Source: Flavobacteriaceae bacterium
GTDB taxonomy: Bacteria; Bacteroidota; Bacteroidia; Flavobacteriales; Flavobacteriaceae
Length of the DNA: 64,000 nt
Assembly: GCA_018402205.1 (NCBI GenBank)
Contig: JAGYIX010000003.1
Span: 496,001 to 560,000, forward strand
Reading direction: 5' to 3'
Part shown: positions 49,616 to 59,183 of the stretch, piece after piece
How the letters are laid out: every line of letters starts with the position of its first letter
Numbering within the stretch: the stretch's first letter is position 1
The notes under the pieces: model-generated
The model's database searches: none
What the model was told of the DNA's origin: nothing
What the model saw: only the letters and a program-made list of their open reading frames with translations
Position numbers and translations under genes: made by a program

Positions 49616-50503
49616 TTAGTTTCTTTTGTCTTCGCCCCATAATAATTTGGTGCGCAGAGTTTTAAAGAAGTGATCTTCTTCAAAAGCAATAGTTTTTAGC
49701 GTAAAGTCGGCTTTTTTAATATGCAGCTCTACCCCATTGGCGACTGTTTCTATGCGCGAATCCATAGAAACTAGATGAAAAGGCTCTCTAGAATCTACAA
49801 TTAAACGAATACGTGTAGCGTCATTAACTACCAATGGTCTGGCATTCAGATGATGCGGGGCTACCGGAGTTATTACCAAAGACTTGGCGTCTGGAGTAAG
49901 TACAGGCCCTCCACAACTCAACGAATAGCCTGTAGAGCCGGTGGGTGTGGCCACTAGTAATCCATCCGCCCAATAGGTAGTTAGATAGACATCGTTGAGC
50001 CATGCCTCTATAGTGATCATGCTAGTCGTGTCTTTACGACTAACAGCCACCTCATTTAACGCAAAATTATGTTCTGCAAATGCCTTAGTGTCACCCACCA
50101 GATTAAGCTGCAAAAGCTGACGTTCCTCTAATCGGTAATTATGAGACACAAAGCGATCGAGCAGTGCTTCGGCGTCTTCTTTAGAAATGAGTGATAAAAA
50201 TCCTAAACGGCCTGTATTGATACCCACTAAGGGTATATTTTTTGGGCCGATATAGGTTACCGCTCTGAGCATAGTTCCGTCTCCGCCCAAGCTGATCATT
50301 AAAGCCACTTCTGCGTGTAAATCGTCTTGCGATCCAAATGCCTTAACCGACTTTGACAGCTTACATGGGGTTAACTGTGCCAAGTAATTTACCTCTACAA
50401 GCGCTTCGAAACCAAGGGCTTCAGCTCGGTGAATAAGTTCCGCTACTAGCGTACAATTTTCAGGTTCAAATTGAAGTCCAAAAAAGGCAATAGCTTTAGG
50501 CAT
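49616..50503 (-). CDS. nadK: NAD kinase
   Basis: MISLGGDGTMLRAV; VGINTGRLGFLSLI; ATPTGSTGYSLSCGGPVL. Confidence 0.96.
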   Translation of the reverse strand: MPKAIAFFGLQFEPENCTLVAELIHRAEALGFEALVEVNYLAQLTPCKLSKSVKAFGSQDDLHAEVALMISLGGDGTMLRAVTYIGPKNIPLVGINTGRLGFLSLISKEDAEALLDRFVSHNYRLEERQLLQLNLVGDTKAFAEHNFALNEVAVSRKDTTSMITIEAWLNDVYLTTYWADGLLVATPTGSTGYSLSCGGPVLTPDAKSLVITPVAPHHLNARPLVVNDATRIRLIVDSREPFHLVSMDSRIETVANGVELHIKKADFTLKTIAFEEDHFFKTLRTKLLWGEDKRN

Positions 50504-50509
50504 AGGTAC

Positions 50510-51181
50510 TTATGGATTTAAGAATTTTTCAAAGTAGGCCGATCGCTCTTTTAATTGCTGGGCAAAAAGATCTTCATAAATGGCGCTTTCAATTCGGTAA
50601 TCGTACCGCCTTAACTCAGTAAGTAGCGCACTCATCGATTCGGTAATCACCTTAAGAGTAATTTCAATGCGCGCACCGTGATCTGCGGTCTGTATCACCC
50701 CTAAAACGCGCGCATTATTGCCTTCAACCAATTGCGTTAACTGGCTTATTGAATAAGCCTCTTTCAGCACAGAAACAACAATAACGGTTCCGCTTTCAGT
50801 GAGAAAGGGGGTGCGGGCTAAAAAAACTTCTAAATCTTCAAGCAGATAGTAGCCTAAGAAAGTGCGCTGCTCGTCTACCACTGGAATAATATCTGCCTCG
50901 GCAAGAAGCACTTTTTCTAGTGCGTCGAGCCAATAAGCGGTATCTAGAACATAAAAATTCTCTAGCTCATCGATAAGCTCTGCAATCTGCACATCTTCTT
51001 CATATGGGGTTAAAACATAGTTCGGAACGCACCCTACTAGCACCCCTTGCTGCGTAATTGCAGCATGCGAATAATTCGAATGCTCAAAAAAAGAATGGAG
51101 CTCTCCTATAGGTTGCGATAGCTCAAAGTAAGGTAAGCCGTCGTTTCTGAGTTGCGCTAAAGTGAAATCTTGATAATCCAC
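50510..51181 (-). CDS. CBS domain-containing protein
   Basis: Tandem CBS-like repeats followed by ACT-like region; upstream of nadK. Confidence 0.8.
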   Translation of the reverse strand: MDYQDFTLAQLRNDGLPYFELSQPIGELHSFFEHSNYSHAAITQQGVLVGCVPNYVLTPYEEDVQIAELIDELENFYVLDTAYWLDALEKVLLAEADIIPVVDEQRTFLGYYLLEDLEVFLARTPFLTESGTVIVVSVLKEAYSISQLTQLVEGNNARVLGVIQTADHGARIEITLKVITESMSALLTELRRYDYRIESAIYEDLFAQQLKERSAYFEKFLNP

Positions 51182-51267
51182 GCTGCAAATTACGCATATT
51201 CACAAGACTTTAATCCTTTTGAGATTCGCTATTTTTGCACTGTTTTACTCGACTCTCAATTAGAGCT

Positions 51268-51993
51268 ATGGCCACTAAACTAAGTGTAAACATCAACAAA
51301 TGGGCTACTCTTCGCAATGCGCGCGGAGGCAATAATCCCGACCTTCTAAGAACTGTTCAAAAATTGGAGCAGTATGGAGCACAGGGTATTACCGTTCATC
51401 CCAGACCTGACGAAAGACATATTAAATACCAAGATGCGCGCGATTTAAAGGGGGTAATTACTACAGAATTCAATATAGAAGGCAACCCCATATCTTCCTT
51501 CATAGATTTAGTGCTCGAGGTACGTCCCACTCAAGTGACCCTTGTTCCAGATGCTGAAGATGCGATCACCTCTGATACCGGATGGGACTGCAAAACCCAC
51601 CTCAAATTTCTCAAAGAAAGCATCGCTCTATTTAAGAATGAGGGTATTCGCACTTCTATTTTTTTAAATGCCGACCCGCAGATGGTCGCCTATGCCGCTG
51701 AAACCGGAACCGACCGCATAGAACTGTATACAGAACCCTATGCGCAGGCTTATTCGAACAGCAGAGAAGCAGCTATACAACCCTTTATTGAAACTGCACT
51801 AAAAGCACAAGAGTTTGGCCTAGGCTTAAATGCAGGTCACGACCTTTCCCTTGAAAATATCGCCTTTTTCGCCCAACACATACCTCAACTTTTAGAGGTT
51901 TCTATAGGCCATGCTCTCATTTGTGAGTCTATCGATTTCGGATTAAAAACGGTAGTAGACCGTTATCTTCATGCGTTAAAAAATTTCGCTTAA
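51268..51993 (+). CDS. pdxJ: Pyridoxine 5'-phosphate synthase
   Basis: KLSVNINKWATLRNARGGNNPDL; GITVHPRPDERHIKYQD; LNAGHDLSLENI. Confidence 0.96.
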   Translation: MATKLSVNINKWATLRNARGGNNPDLLRTVQKLEQYGAQGITVHPRPDERHIKYQDARDLKGVITTEFNIEGNPISSFIDLVLEVRPTQVTLVPDAEDAITSDTGWDCKTHLKFLKESIALFKNEGIRTSIFLNADPQMVAYAAETGTDRIELYTEPYAQAYSNSREAAIQPFIETALKAQEFGLGLNAGHDLSLENIAFFAQHIPQLLEVSIGHALICESIDFGLKTVVDRYLHALKNFA

Positions 51994-52760
51994 TGCACTT
52001 ACATTCCAATATAATTGGCAAAGGAAAGCCACTATTTGTGCTCCACGGCTTTTTAGGCAGTGGAGACAACTGGAAAACCTTTGCAAAAAAGTGGAGTCAA
52101 AGCGGAAGAAGTGTGCATCTTCTAGATGCCAGAAATCACGGAAAAAGTTTTCACGACAACCAATGGGATTATCTTACCATGGCCGCCGACGTGATTGCGC
52201 ATGCCGACAGAAAAGGGATATCTAGTTTTGAAGTTTTAGGTCATTCGATGGGCGGAAAAACCGCGATGTTTCTCGCTGCTACCTACCCTAACCGCATAGA
52301 AAAGGTAGTGGTGGCTGATATAGCCCCTAAAACCTATAACAATCAGCACAGCGAAATACTCGACGCCCTTTACGCGCTAGATCAGCAAAATTTTGAACAG
52401 CGCAAAGAGGCCGAAGATTTTCTCGAGCCCTTTTTTGAGAGCCTTCAATTGCGCTATTTTTTACTGAAAAACCTTGAGCGCGGACCAGATAAAATTTTGC
52501 GTATCCGTTGTAATATTAGCCAATTTCGCGAAGACCAAAACACAGTAACTAAAGGGCTTGAGCCCCAAATGCGCAGTGAGGTAGCTATTCTATTTATTCG
52601 CGGATTAAACTCCCCTTATATACTAGACGAAGACCGCCCTCTTATAAAACACCATTTTCCCAATTACCAACTGGTTTCGATCAAAGATGCCGGGCATTGG
52701 CTTCATGCCGAACAACCCGATGCTTTCGATGCAGCTGTAAGTCACTTTTTTGATTTGTAA
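51993..52760 (+). CDS. Alpha/beta fold hydrolase
   Basis: VLHGFLGSGDNWKTFAK; DARNHGKSF; LGHSMGGKTAM. Confidence 0.92.
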   Translation: MHLHSNIIGKGKPLFVLHGFLGSGDNWKTFAKKWSQSGRSVHLLDARNHGKSFHDNQWDYLTMAADVIAHADRKGISSFEVLGHSMGGKTAMFLAATYPNRIEKVVVADIAPKTYNNQHSEILDALYALDQQNFEQRKEAEDFLEPFFESLQLRYFLLKNLERGPDKILRIRCNISQFREDQNTVTKGLEPQMRSEVAILFIRGLNSPYILDEDRPLIKHHFPNYQLVSIKDAGHWLHAEQPDAFDAAVSHFFDL

Positions 52761-52777
52761 GCCGCAGTGAAATAACC

Positions 52778-52785
52778 TAATTTTG
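52778..52785 (+). promoter_or_regulatory. Candidate tig -7 element (TAATTTTG) with TTTG -33 at 52754-52757
   Basis: TAnnTTTG with about 20-nt spacer to a TTTG, upstream of tig. Confidence 0.6.
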
Positions 52786-52814
52786 CGGCTCGTTTTTAAC
52801 CCCTTCAAAGACTC

Positions 52815-54131
52815 ATGGAGATTAGTAAGAAAGAACTCAATGCATTACATGCAGTATTGACCGTTACCGTTTCTCAAAACGATTACCAAGAGAAGGTCGA
52901 TACCCTACTTAAAGACTACCGCAAGCGCGCAGCCATTCCCGGTTTTAGAAAAGGGCAGGTTCCTATGTCTTTAATCAAAAAGCAATACGAGCAAGGGATA
53001 AAAGCTGAAGAGGTCAATAAGCTTTTACAAAACACTATAAGTGAATATATTCAAAAAGAACAATTAGACCTTCTAGGCAATGTTCTTCCCAAAGAAATAG
53101 ACGGCTTTGACTGGAACCATGAGCTCTTAAACTTTGAATTCGAAATAGGGCTTGCTCCTGACTTTGAACCGGCCTTTCCGTCTAAAAAAACACTCACTCA
53201 ATACGAGATAACCGTTTCAGACAAAAGCCTAAAAGAGCAGGTCGAACGCTTGAGAAACCAATACGGATCGTTAGAAACCAAATCTGAAATAGCGGCAGAC
53301 ACTGAAGTAGTTACATCGGTTACTTTTGAAGAGAAAACCAATCGTGCCACCTTCAGCATAAAAGAGCTTAAGGGAAAGAAGAACCAAGCTGCTTTTATAG
53401 GTAAAAAAGTAGGCGACACCGTGGCGATCAGTACCAAGGGTTTATTTGAAGAAACTTCTGTGTTAGCTAGGGTACTGGGAATGGCAAAAGATCAGGTAGA
53501 AAAGCTTAATACCCCTTTAGAATTTACCCTAGAAGAAGTTAATGTGAGAAAAGCAGCGGCTCTAGACCAAGCGTTTTTTGACAAGTTATTCGGTCCAGAT
53601 AAGGTAAAATCTGAAGAGGAAATGAAGACCCGCATTAAAGAAGATTCAGAAGCGCAGTTCGTGCAGCAGTCTGATCAGAAATTGATGAATGATGTCACTG
53701 AAAAACTGATCGAAGAGACCAAATTCGACTTACCCAAAGCATTCTTGATCCGCTGGATGCAGCACGGAGGTGAAAAACCACTTACTGAAGAAGAAGCTAA
53801 AGAAGAATACGAGAGAACCGAAAAAGGTATTCGCTATCAACTTATAGAATCCAAGCTGATCGCCCAAAACGATATAAAAATTGCTTTCGAAGACCTCAAA
53901 GAATTTACCAAAGGATATGTGGCTAGCCAAATGGCACAATTCGGAAAGATGAACCCTACCGATGAAGAACTCGATTCGATTTCGGCTTCTATTATGCAGA
54001 ACGAAGAAGAGGTAAGGCGTCTTTCTGGGCAATTAATAAATGAGCGCATTCTTGAATTGTTTAAAGAAAAAGCCAAGCTGAAAAAGAAGAAAGTCACCTT
54101 TGAGGAATTCATGAAAGAGGCGTACGCCTAA
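52815..54131 (+). CDS. tig: Trigger factor
   Basis: RKRAAIPGFRKGQVPMSLIKKQYE ribosome-binding signature; upstream of clpP-clpX. Confidence 0.95.
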   Translation: MEISKKELNALHAVLTVTVSQNDYQEKVDTLLKDYRKRAAIPGFRKGQVPMSLIKKQYEQGIKAEEVNKLLQNTISEYIQKEQLDLLGNVLPKEIDGFDWNHELLNFEFEIGLAPDFEPAFPSKKTLTQYEITVSDKSLKEQVERLRNQYGSLETKSEIAADTEVVTSVTFEEKTNRATFSIKELKGKKNQAAFIGKKVGDTVAISTKGLFEETSVLARVLGMAKDQVEKLNTPLEFTLEEVNVRKAAALDQAFFDKLFGPDKVKSEEEMKTRIKEDSEAQFVQQSDQKLMNDVTEKLIEETKFDLPKAFLIRWMQHGGEKPLTEEEAKEEYERTEKGIRYQLIESKLIAQNDIKIAFEDLKEFTKGYVASQMAQFGKMNPTDEELDSISASIMQNEEEVRRLSGQLINERILELFKEKAKLKKKKVTFEEFMKEAYA

Positions 54132-54140
54132 TTTTTAAAG

Positions 54141-54148
54141 TATCTTTG
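54141..54148 (+). promoter_or_regulatory. Candidate clpP -7 element (TATCTTTG)
   Basis: TAnnTTTG match 32 nt upstream of clpP ATG. Confidence 0.5.
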
Positions 54149-54179
54149 ATAGACGCACTAAAAGCCCACTTTACATAAC

Positions 54180-54863
54180 ATGGATATTAATAAAGAGTTT
54201 AAAAAATTTGCCATTCAAGATCAGGGAATTAATTCGCTGTATTACGATCAAATCGTTTCGAGCATGTACCCTATGGCGATGACTCCGAACATCATTGAAG
54301 AGCGCCAAATGAATATTGCTATTTTCGATGTGTTTTCTAGACTCATGATGGATCGTATCATATTTCTAGGAACAGGAGTAAATGATCAGGTAGCTAACAT
54401 CATACAGGCGCAATTACTTTTTCTAGAAAGTACAGACTCTACCAAAGACATTCAGATTTACATCAATTCTCCAGGCGGAAGCGTCTATGCCGGTTTGGGA
54501 ATATACGATACCATGCAATTTATTCGCCCTGAGGTGGCCACCATATGTACTGGTATAGCAGCATCTATGGCCGCAGTACTTTTGTGTGCAGGTGCTGAAG
54601 GAAAGCGAAGCGGGCTTGAACACTCTAGAGTAATGATTCACCAACCTTTAGGTGGAGCCCAAGGACAAGCATCAGACATTGAGATCACCGCTAGAGAAAT
54701 TTTAAAACTCAAAGACGAACTCTACGAAATTATTGCAAAGCACAGCAAACAAACCTTCGATAAGGTATATCATGACAGCGACCGCGATTACTGGATGCGT
54801 GCAGAGGCGGCAAAAGAATACGGAATGATCGATGAGATTCTATCGCGTCAACCGAGCAGCTAA
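54180..54863 (+). CDS. clpP: ATP-dependent Clp protease proteolytic subunit
   Basis: INSPGGSVYAGLGIYDTMQF; CTGIAASMAAVLLCAGAEGKR; VMIHQPLGGAQGQ. Confidence 0.98.
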   Translation: MDINKEFKKFAIQDQGINSLYYDQIVSSMYPMAMTPNIIEERQMNIAIFDVFSRLMMDRIIFLGTGVNDQVANIIQAQLLFLESTDSTKDIQIYINSPGGSVYAGLGIYDTMQFIRPEVATICTGIAASMAAVLLCAGAEGKRSGLEHSRVMIHQPLGGAQGQASDIEITAREILKLKDELYEIIAKHSKQTFDKVYHDSDRDYWMRAEAAKEYGMIDEILSRQPSS

Positions 54864-54872
54864 AGGCTATAA

Positions 54873-56111
54873 ATGAGTGCTGAAAATCTACAATGCTCGT
54901 TCTGCGGGCGCAAGAAACAAGAGACTAATCTGCTTATCGCGGGTATAGACGCTCATATATGCGATGACTGCATCGAGCAAGCTTACCACATTGTCTCAGA
55001 AGAACAAAAAGGACGCCAAAAAGAAAGCATTGAAGAGGCTTTTGAACTTCGTAAACCCAAGGATATTAAGGCCTTTTTAGACGACTATGTCATAGGCCAA
55101 GAAAAGACCAAGCGCGTACTTTCTGTGGCGGTTTACAACCACTATAAACGATTACTCAAACCAGTTGCTAAAGACGAAGTTGAAATTCAGAAGAGTAACG
55201 TCATGATGGTGGGTCAGACAGGAACCGGAAAAACACTCGTAGCCAAGACCATCGCAAAATTATTACACGTGCCTTTAGCTATTGTAGATGCCACTGTACT
55301 TACCGAAGCTGGATATGTAGGAGAAGACGTAGAGAGTATATTAACCCGCTTACTTCAGGCAGCAGACTACGATCTAGAGAAGACACAAAGGGGCATTGTA
55401 TTCATCGATGAAATAGACAAAATTGCGCGTAAAAGTGACAATCCGTCTATTACAAGAGACGTTTCTGGAGAAGGGGTACAGCAAGGTTTGCTTAAACTTT
55501 TAGAAGGAACTATCGTGAATGTTCCACCAAAAGGAGGACGCAAACATCCCGACCAAAAATTTATCGAAGTAGACACTTCAAATATTCTCTTTATCGCCGC
55601 TGGAGCATTTGACGGAATTGAGCGACATATTTCTCAACGACTCAATCGCCAAGCGGTAGGCTACAGCAGTGCCGTTGCAAAAGATAAAATTGATGCAGAG
55701 AACCTACTGCAATATATCACCCCTAGAGATCTTAAAAGCTTTGGACTAATTCCGGAAATCATCGGACGCCTTCCTGTGTTAACACACATGGACCCTCTAG
55801 ATAGAGAAAGCCTTCTTATGATTTTGACTAAGCCAAAAAACGCACTACTCAAACAGTACGAAAGACTGTTCGAAATGGATGGAATCCAGATAGAAATCGA
55901 TGAAGAAGCAAAGGAATTTATAGTCGATAAGGCTCTTGAATACAAACTTGGCGCCAGAGGATTGAGAACGCTCTGCGAGGCAGTTTTTACAGATGCCATG
56001 TTTGAGATGCCCTCTGGTGAACTGAAACTGCTTAAGGTAGACAAAGCTTATGTTGAAGAACAGCTTGGTACGCACTCAAAGTCACTGAATACGCTCAAAG
56101 CTGCTTCATAA
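54873..56111 (+). CDS. clpX: ATP-dependent Clp protease ATP-binding subunit ClpX
   Basis: N-terminal zinc finger [49 protein letters not shown]. Confidence 0.98.
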   Translation: MSAENLQCSFCGRKKQETNLLIAGIDAHICDDCIEQAYHIVSEEQKGRQKESIEEAFELRKPKDIKAFLDDYVIGQEKTKRVLSVAVYNHYKRLLKPVAKDEVEIQKSNVMMVGQTGTGKTLVAKTIAKLLHVPLAIVDATVLTEAGYVGEDVESILTRLLQAADYDLEKTQRGIVFIDEIDKIARKSDNPSITRDVSGEGVQQGLLKLLEGTIVNVPPKGGRKHPDQKFIEVDTSNILFIAAGAFDGIERHISQRLNRQAVGYSSAVAKDKIDAENLLQYITPRDLKSFGLIPEIIGRLPVLTHMDPLDRESLLMILTKPKNALLKQYERLFEMDGIQIEIDEEAKEFIVDKALEYKLGARGLRTLCEAVFTDAMFEMPSGELKLLKVDKAYVEEQLGTHSKSLNTLKAAS

Positions 56112-57615
56112 AGCCCATTAATTCTTCTAGGTAATCTCTTGAATTGGAAAGCCTTGGTATTTTGTGTTGGCCACCTACCTTTTCTTTCGATTTTAACCAC
56201 TGATAGAACAAGCCCACTGGGGCCAAGCGTATGACTGGCATTTTCAAGGTAATATCTGACTGTCGTTTGGCTTCGTAATCTGAATTGAGGTGTTTTAGCG
56301 CATCGTCAAGCACAAGAGTAAATCGCTTTAAATCGTTAGGAGGAGTTCTAAACTCTATAATCCACTCGTGAGCGCCCTTTTCGTTTTCACTCATGTAAAT
56401 AGGTGCTGCCGTATAGTCGGTTAACGAAGCAGAAGTTTGCTCACAGGCTGTTCTTAAGGCCTGCTCGGCGTTCTCAACGATAAGCTCTTCTCCAAAGGCA
56501 TTAATGTAATGCTTCGTACGGCCGGTGATTTTTATGCGAAAAGGTGAGAGAGAAGTGAATCGTACGGTGTCGCCTATGATATAACGCCATAGGCCCGCAT
56601 TAGTAGTAATAACCATGGCGTAATTCACCCCCATGGTCACCTCCCACAATGGAATAGCTTTTGGCTGCTCTGAATCAAGCGTATTCGCATCGATAAACTC
56701 ATAGAAAATACCGTAGTCAAGCATAAGCAAAAGATCGTTGTGGTAGTTGCGGTCTTGAATGGCAAAAAAACCTTCAGAGGCATTGTAGATCTCGTAATAC
56801 TTGAAGTTTACTCGAGGTAGCAATTTCTCGTACTGGGCCCGGTATGGGGTGAAGCTCACTCCGCCGTGAAAGTACACCTCAAGATGCTCCCAGATCTCAA
56901 AGAGGTTTGCGGCCCCTGAATCTTCTTTGAGCTCGGTCAGCAACACAAGCATCCAAGAGGGCACTCCAGCAAGTGAGGTGACATTTTCTTTGGTGCTTTC
57001 GTCAATGATCGCTTTCAGTTTCTCTTCCCAATTAGACATGAGTGAAACCTTGTTACTCGGGGTGCTACTATATTCAGCCCACTTGGGCAGATTGTCGATG
57101 AGAATAGCCGACAAGTCTCCGTAGTAAGACCCGTTCTCTTTGTACAACTCTTTGCTGCCTCCAAGCCTCAAATTTTTTCCAGTGAAAAGCTTAGAATTCT
57201 CATTGTTATTTAAGTAGAGTGAGAGCAAATCTTTACTAGACTTGTAATGACAATCGTCTAATGCCTCTTGACTTACCGGAATAAATTTACTCTTAGCATT
57301 GGTTGTTCCGCTGCTCTTGGCAAACCACTTTATGGGGGTTGGCCAAAACAATTGCTGTTCTCCCTCTCTGCAGCGTTGTATGAGCGGAGCCAAGTCTTCG
57401 TAATAACTCAGAGGAACCTGTCGTGCAAATTGCTCATAGGTAGATATTTCTTCAAAGCGATAGCGCTTACCGATCTCAGTATTTGCGGCCATATCGACCA
57501 ATTTGAGCAACAATTCGTACTGTACATCAGCCGGATACTTTAAAAAAAGTTCAATCTGATGCAGGCGTTTCTTGAGTAACCAAGAGGCAATCGAATTAAA
57601 GAGAGGCAGGTTCAT
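56095..57615 (-). CDS. GH3 auxin-responsive promoter family protein (acyl-adenylating superfamily)
   Basis: [75 protein letters not shown]. Confidence 0.92.
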   Translation of the reverse strand: MNLPLFNSIASWLLKKRLHQIELFLKYPADVQYELLLKLVDMAANTEIGKRYRFEEISTYEQFARQVPLSYYEDLAPLIQRCREGEQQLFWPTPIKWFAKSSGTTNAKSKFIPVSQEALDDCHYKSSKDLLSLYLNNNENSKLFTGKNLRLGGSKELYKENGSYYGDLSAILIDNLPKWAEYSSTPSNKVSLMSNWEEKLKAIIDESTKENVTSLAGVPSWMLVLLTELKEDSGAANLFEIWEHLEVYFHGGVSFTPYRAQYEKLLPRVNFKYYEIYNASEGFFAIQDRNYHNDLLLMLDYGIFYEFIDANTLDSEQPKAIPLWEVTMGVNYAMVITTNAGLWRYIIGDTVRFTSLSPFRIKITGRTKHYINAFGEELIVENAEQALRTACEQTSASLTDYTAAPIYMSENEKGAHEWIIEFRTPPNDLKRFTLVLDDALKHLNSDYEAKRQSDITLKMPVIRLAPVGLFYQWLKSKEKVGGQHKIPRLSNSRDYLEELMGFMKQL

Positions 57616-57663
57616 AAATCGTATCTTTAGGCTACTTAGTTTTCAAAGATACACACAGGGCGT

Positions 57664-58458
57664 ATGCTTTATCAAGGAGTATTAACCAAAATGGAGGCCG
57701 AACCTTCAGCCACCATTAATTACTTTCTTCATTTAGGAGAAGACTTTGTCAAGTTAAACGACTGCGTTGGAAAAACCCTTCGCTTTACCCATCTGGGCTA
57801 CAACTGCCTAAGCTGTGGAGATGATGCTCCTATTTTTAAGCAAGGCTTTTGCAAGAAATGCTTTTTTGAATCAGCCAAGGCGGGAACATGGATCATGAAA
57901 CCCGAAGAGAGTAAGGCCCACCTCGGAATAGCTGATCGCGATCTGGCTTATGAAGAGCGCATGCAGCTTCAACCCCATATTGTTTATCTATCAAACACAG
58001 GGGCTATCAAAGTTGGAGTGACACGAAAAAATCAGGTACCTACCCGTTGGATAGACCAAGGGGCACATCAGGCAATGGCTGTATTAGAGGTGCCCAATCG
58101 GTATTTAGCCGGAATAGCCGAAGTAGCCCTAAAAGAACACATTAGCGACAAAACGCAGTGGAAGACCATGTTGTCTCAAGAAGAGAAACCTAGAGACCTT
58201 TTTCAGCAGTTTCAAGCTCTTAGAAACTATTTGCCCGTCGAGGTAAAGCCCTACATCATAGAATCGCCCTCGCTAATGGCCATAAACTTTCCGTATACTC
58301 CTGAAGGAAAACTAGGAAATAGACTAACATTAAGCAGTGAAACGCCCTTAACAGCTGTCTTAAGGGGCATCAAGGGGCAGTATCTTATTTTCGAAGACTT
58401 CAGTGTATTTAATGTGCGTTCTTACGAGGGCTATGTCGTCGGGTTAGATGTCTACTAG
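57664..58458 (+). CDS. DUF2797 domain-containing protein
   Basis: CLSCGDDAPIFKQGFCKKCFFE cysteine cluster; HIVYLSNTGAIKVGVTRKNQVPTRWIDQGA. Confidence 0.88.
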   Translation: MLYQGVLTKMEAEPSATINYFLHLGEDFVKLNDCVGKTLRFTHLGYNCLSCGDDAPIFKQGFCKKCFFESAKAGTWIMKPEESKAHLGIADRDLAYEERMQLQPHIVYLSNTGAIKVGVTRKNQVPTRWIDQGAHQAMAVLEVPNRYLAGIAEVALKEHISDKTQWKTMLSQEEKPRDLFQQFQALRNYLPVEVKPYIIESPSLMAINFPYTPEGKLGNRLTLSSETPLTAVLRGIKGQYLIFEDFSVFNVRSYEGYVVGLDVY

Positions 58459-59183
58459 ACCAACTTCGCATTCGTTTCCAAAAGATCCATCTCTTCATTG
58501 GTCTTAAGGTTAAATCTTTTTTTCAGCGCATAAACTAGCACATAGAGTACAGGGGTGTCAGCCACAGCAATCATTACCTTAAAAAGAAATCCTGCAATTA
58601 CTAGCCCCCAAAAGCGTTCCCATGCAATTTCTCCGAAAGCGCTGAGTAGAAATACCACTGCGAAGGTGTCGATAAACTGAGACGAAAATGTAGAAAAGTT
58701 ATTGCGCAGCCATAGGTGCTTTCCTTGAGTCACCCGCTTCCAGTAATGGTAAATTTGTATATCCACAAACTGTGCAAGCAGATAGGCCATCATTGAGGCA
58801 AACACTGCTACAATCGTGTTTCCAAATACATTAGAGAACTGAGAATCAACCACTGGAGACCAAGCAGTAGCTGGAACAGCAGTTGCAGTATATACGATGA
58901 GTAGCGAGAACACAGAGGCAAAAATTCCAGCCACCACCACTTTGTTCGCCATCTTTTTTCCGAAAATTTCAGAAATTAAATCGGTGATCAAAAAAGTGAT
59001 TGGATACGGAAGAATGCCCACAGAAACCTCAAAAATAGGAGCGCCAAACACCTCTATCTCGCCAAAAGGTTGCCAAACAAAAAACTTCTGAAAAATCAGA
59101 TTAGAAACCACCAAAGAGGTGATAAACAAAGCCGCTAAAAATAGATATAACGTAAATGCCTGTCGCCGCATTGATGCCTCCAT
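58455..59183 (-). CDS. Queuosine precursor transporter (VUT family)
   Basis: PITFLITDLISEIFGKKMANKVV; multi-TM; FSSQFIDTFAVVFL. Confidence 0.92.
   Translation of the reverse strand: MEASMRRQAFTLYLFLAALFITSLVVSNLIFQKFFVWQPFGEIEVFGAPIFEVSVGILPYPITFLITDLISEIFGKKMANKVVVAGIFASVFSLLIVYTATAVPATAWSPVVDSQFSNVFGNTIVAVFASMMAYLLAQFVDIQIYHYWKRVTQGKHLWLRNNFSTFSSQFIDTFAVVFLLSAFGEIAWERFWGLVIAGFLFKVMIAVADTPVLYVLVYALKKRFNLKTNEEMDLLETNAKLV

Noticed and set aside
53198-54112. Minus-strand ORFs antisense to tig (79-100 aa), Phe/Ser-rich
   Set aside because: Phe/Ser-rich translations are the complement of Lys/Glu-rich trigger factor codons
55661-56075. 127- and 76-aa minus-strand ORFs antisense to clpX
   Set aside because: Shadow ORFs of clpX codon usage; Ser/Leu-rich with no domain signature
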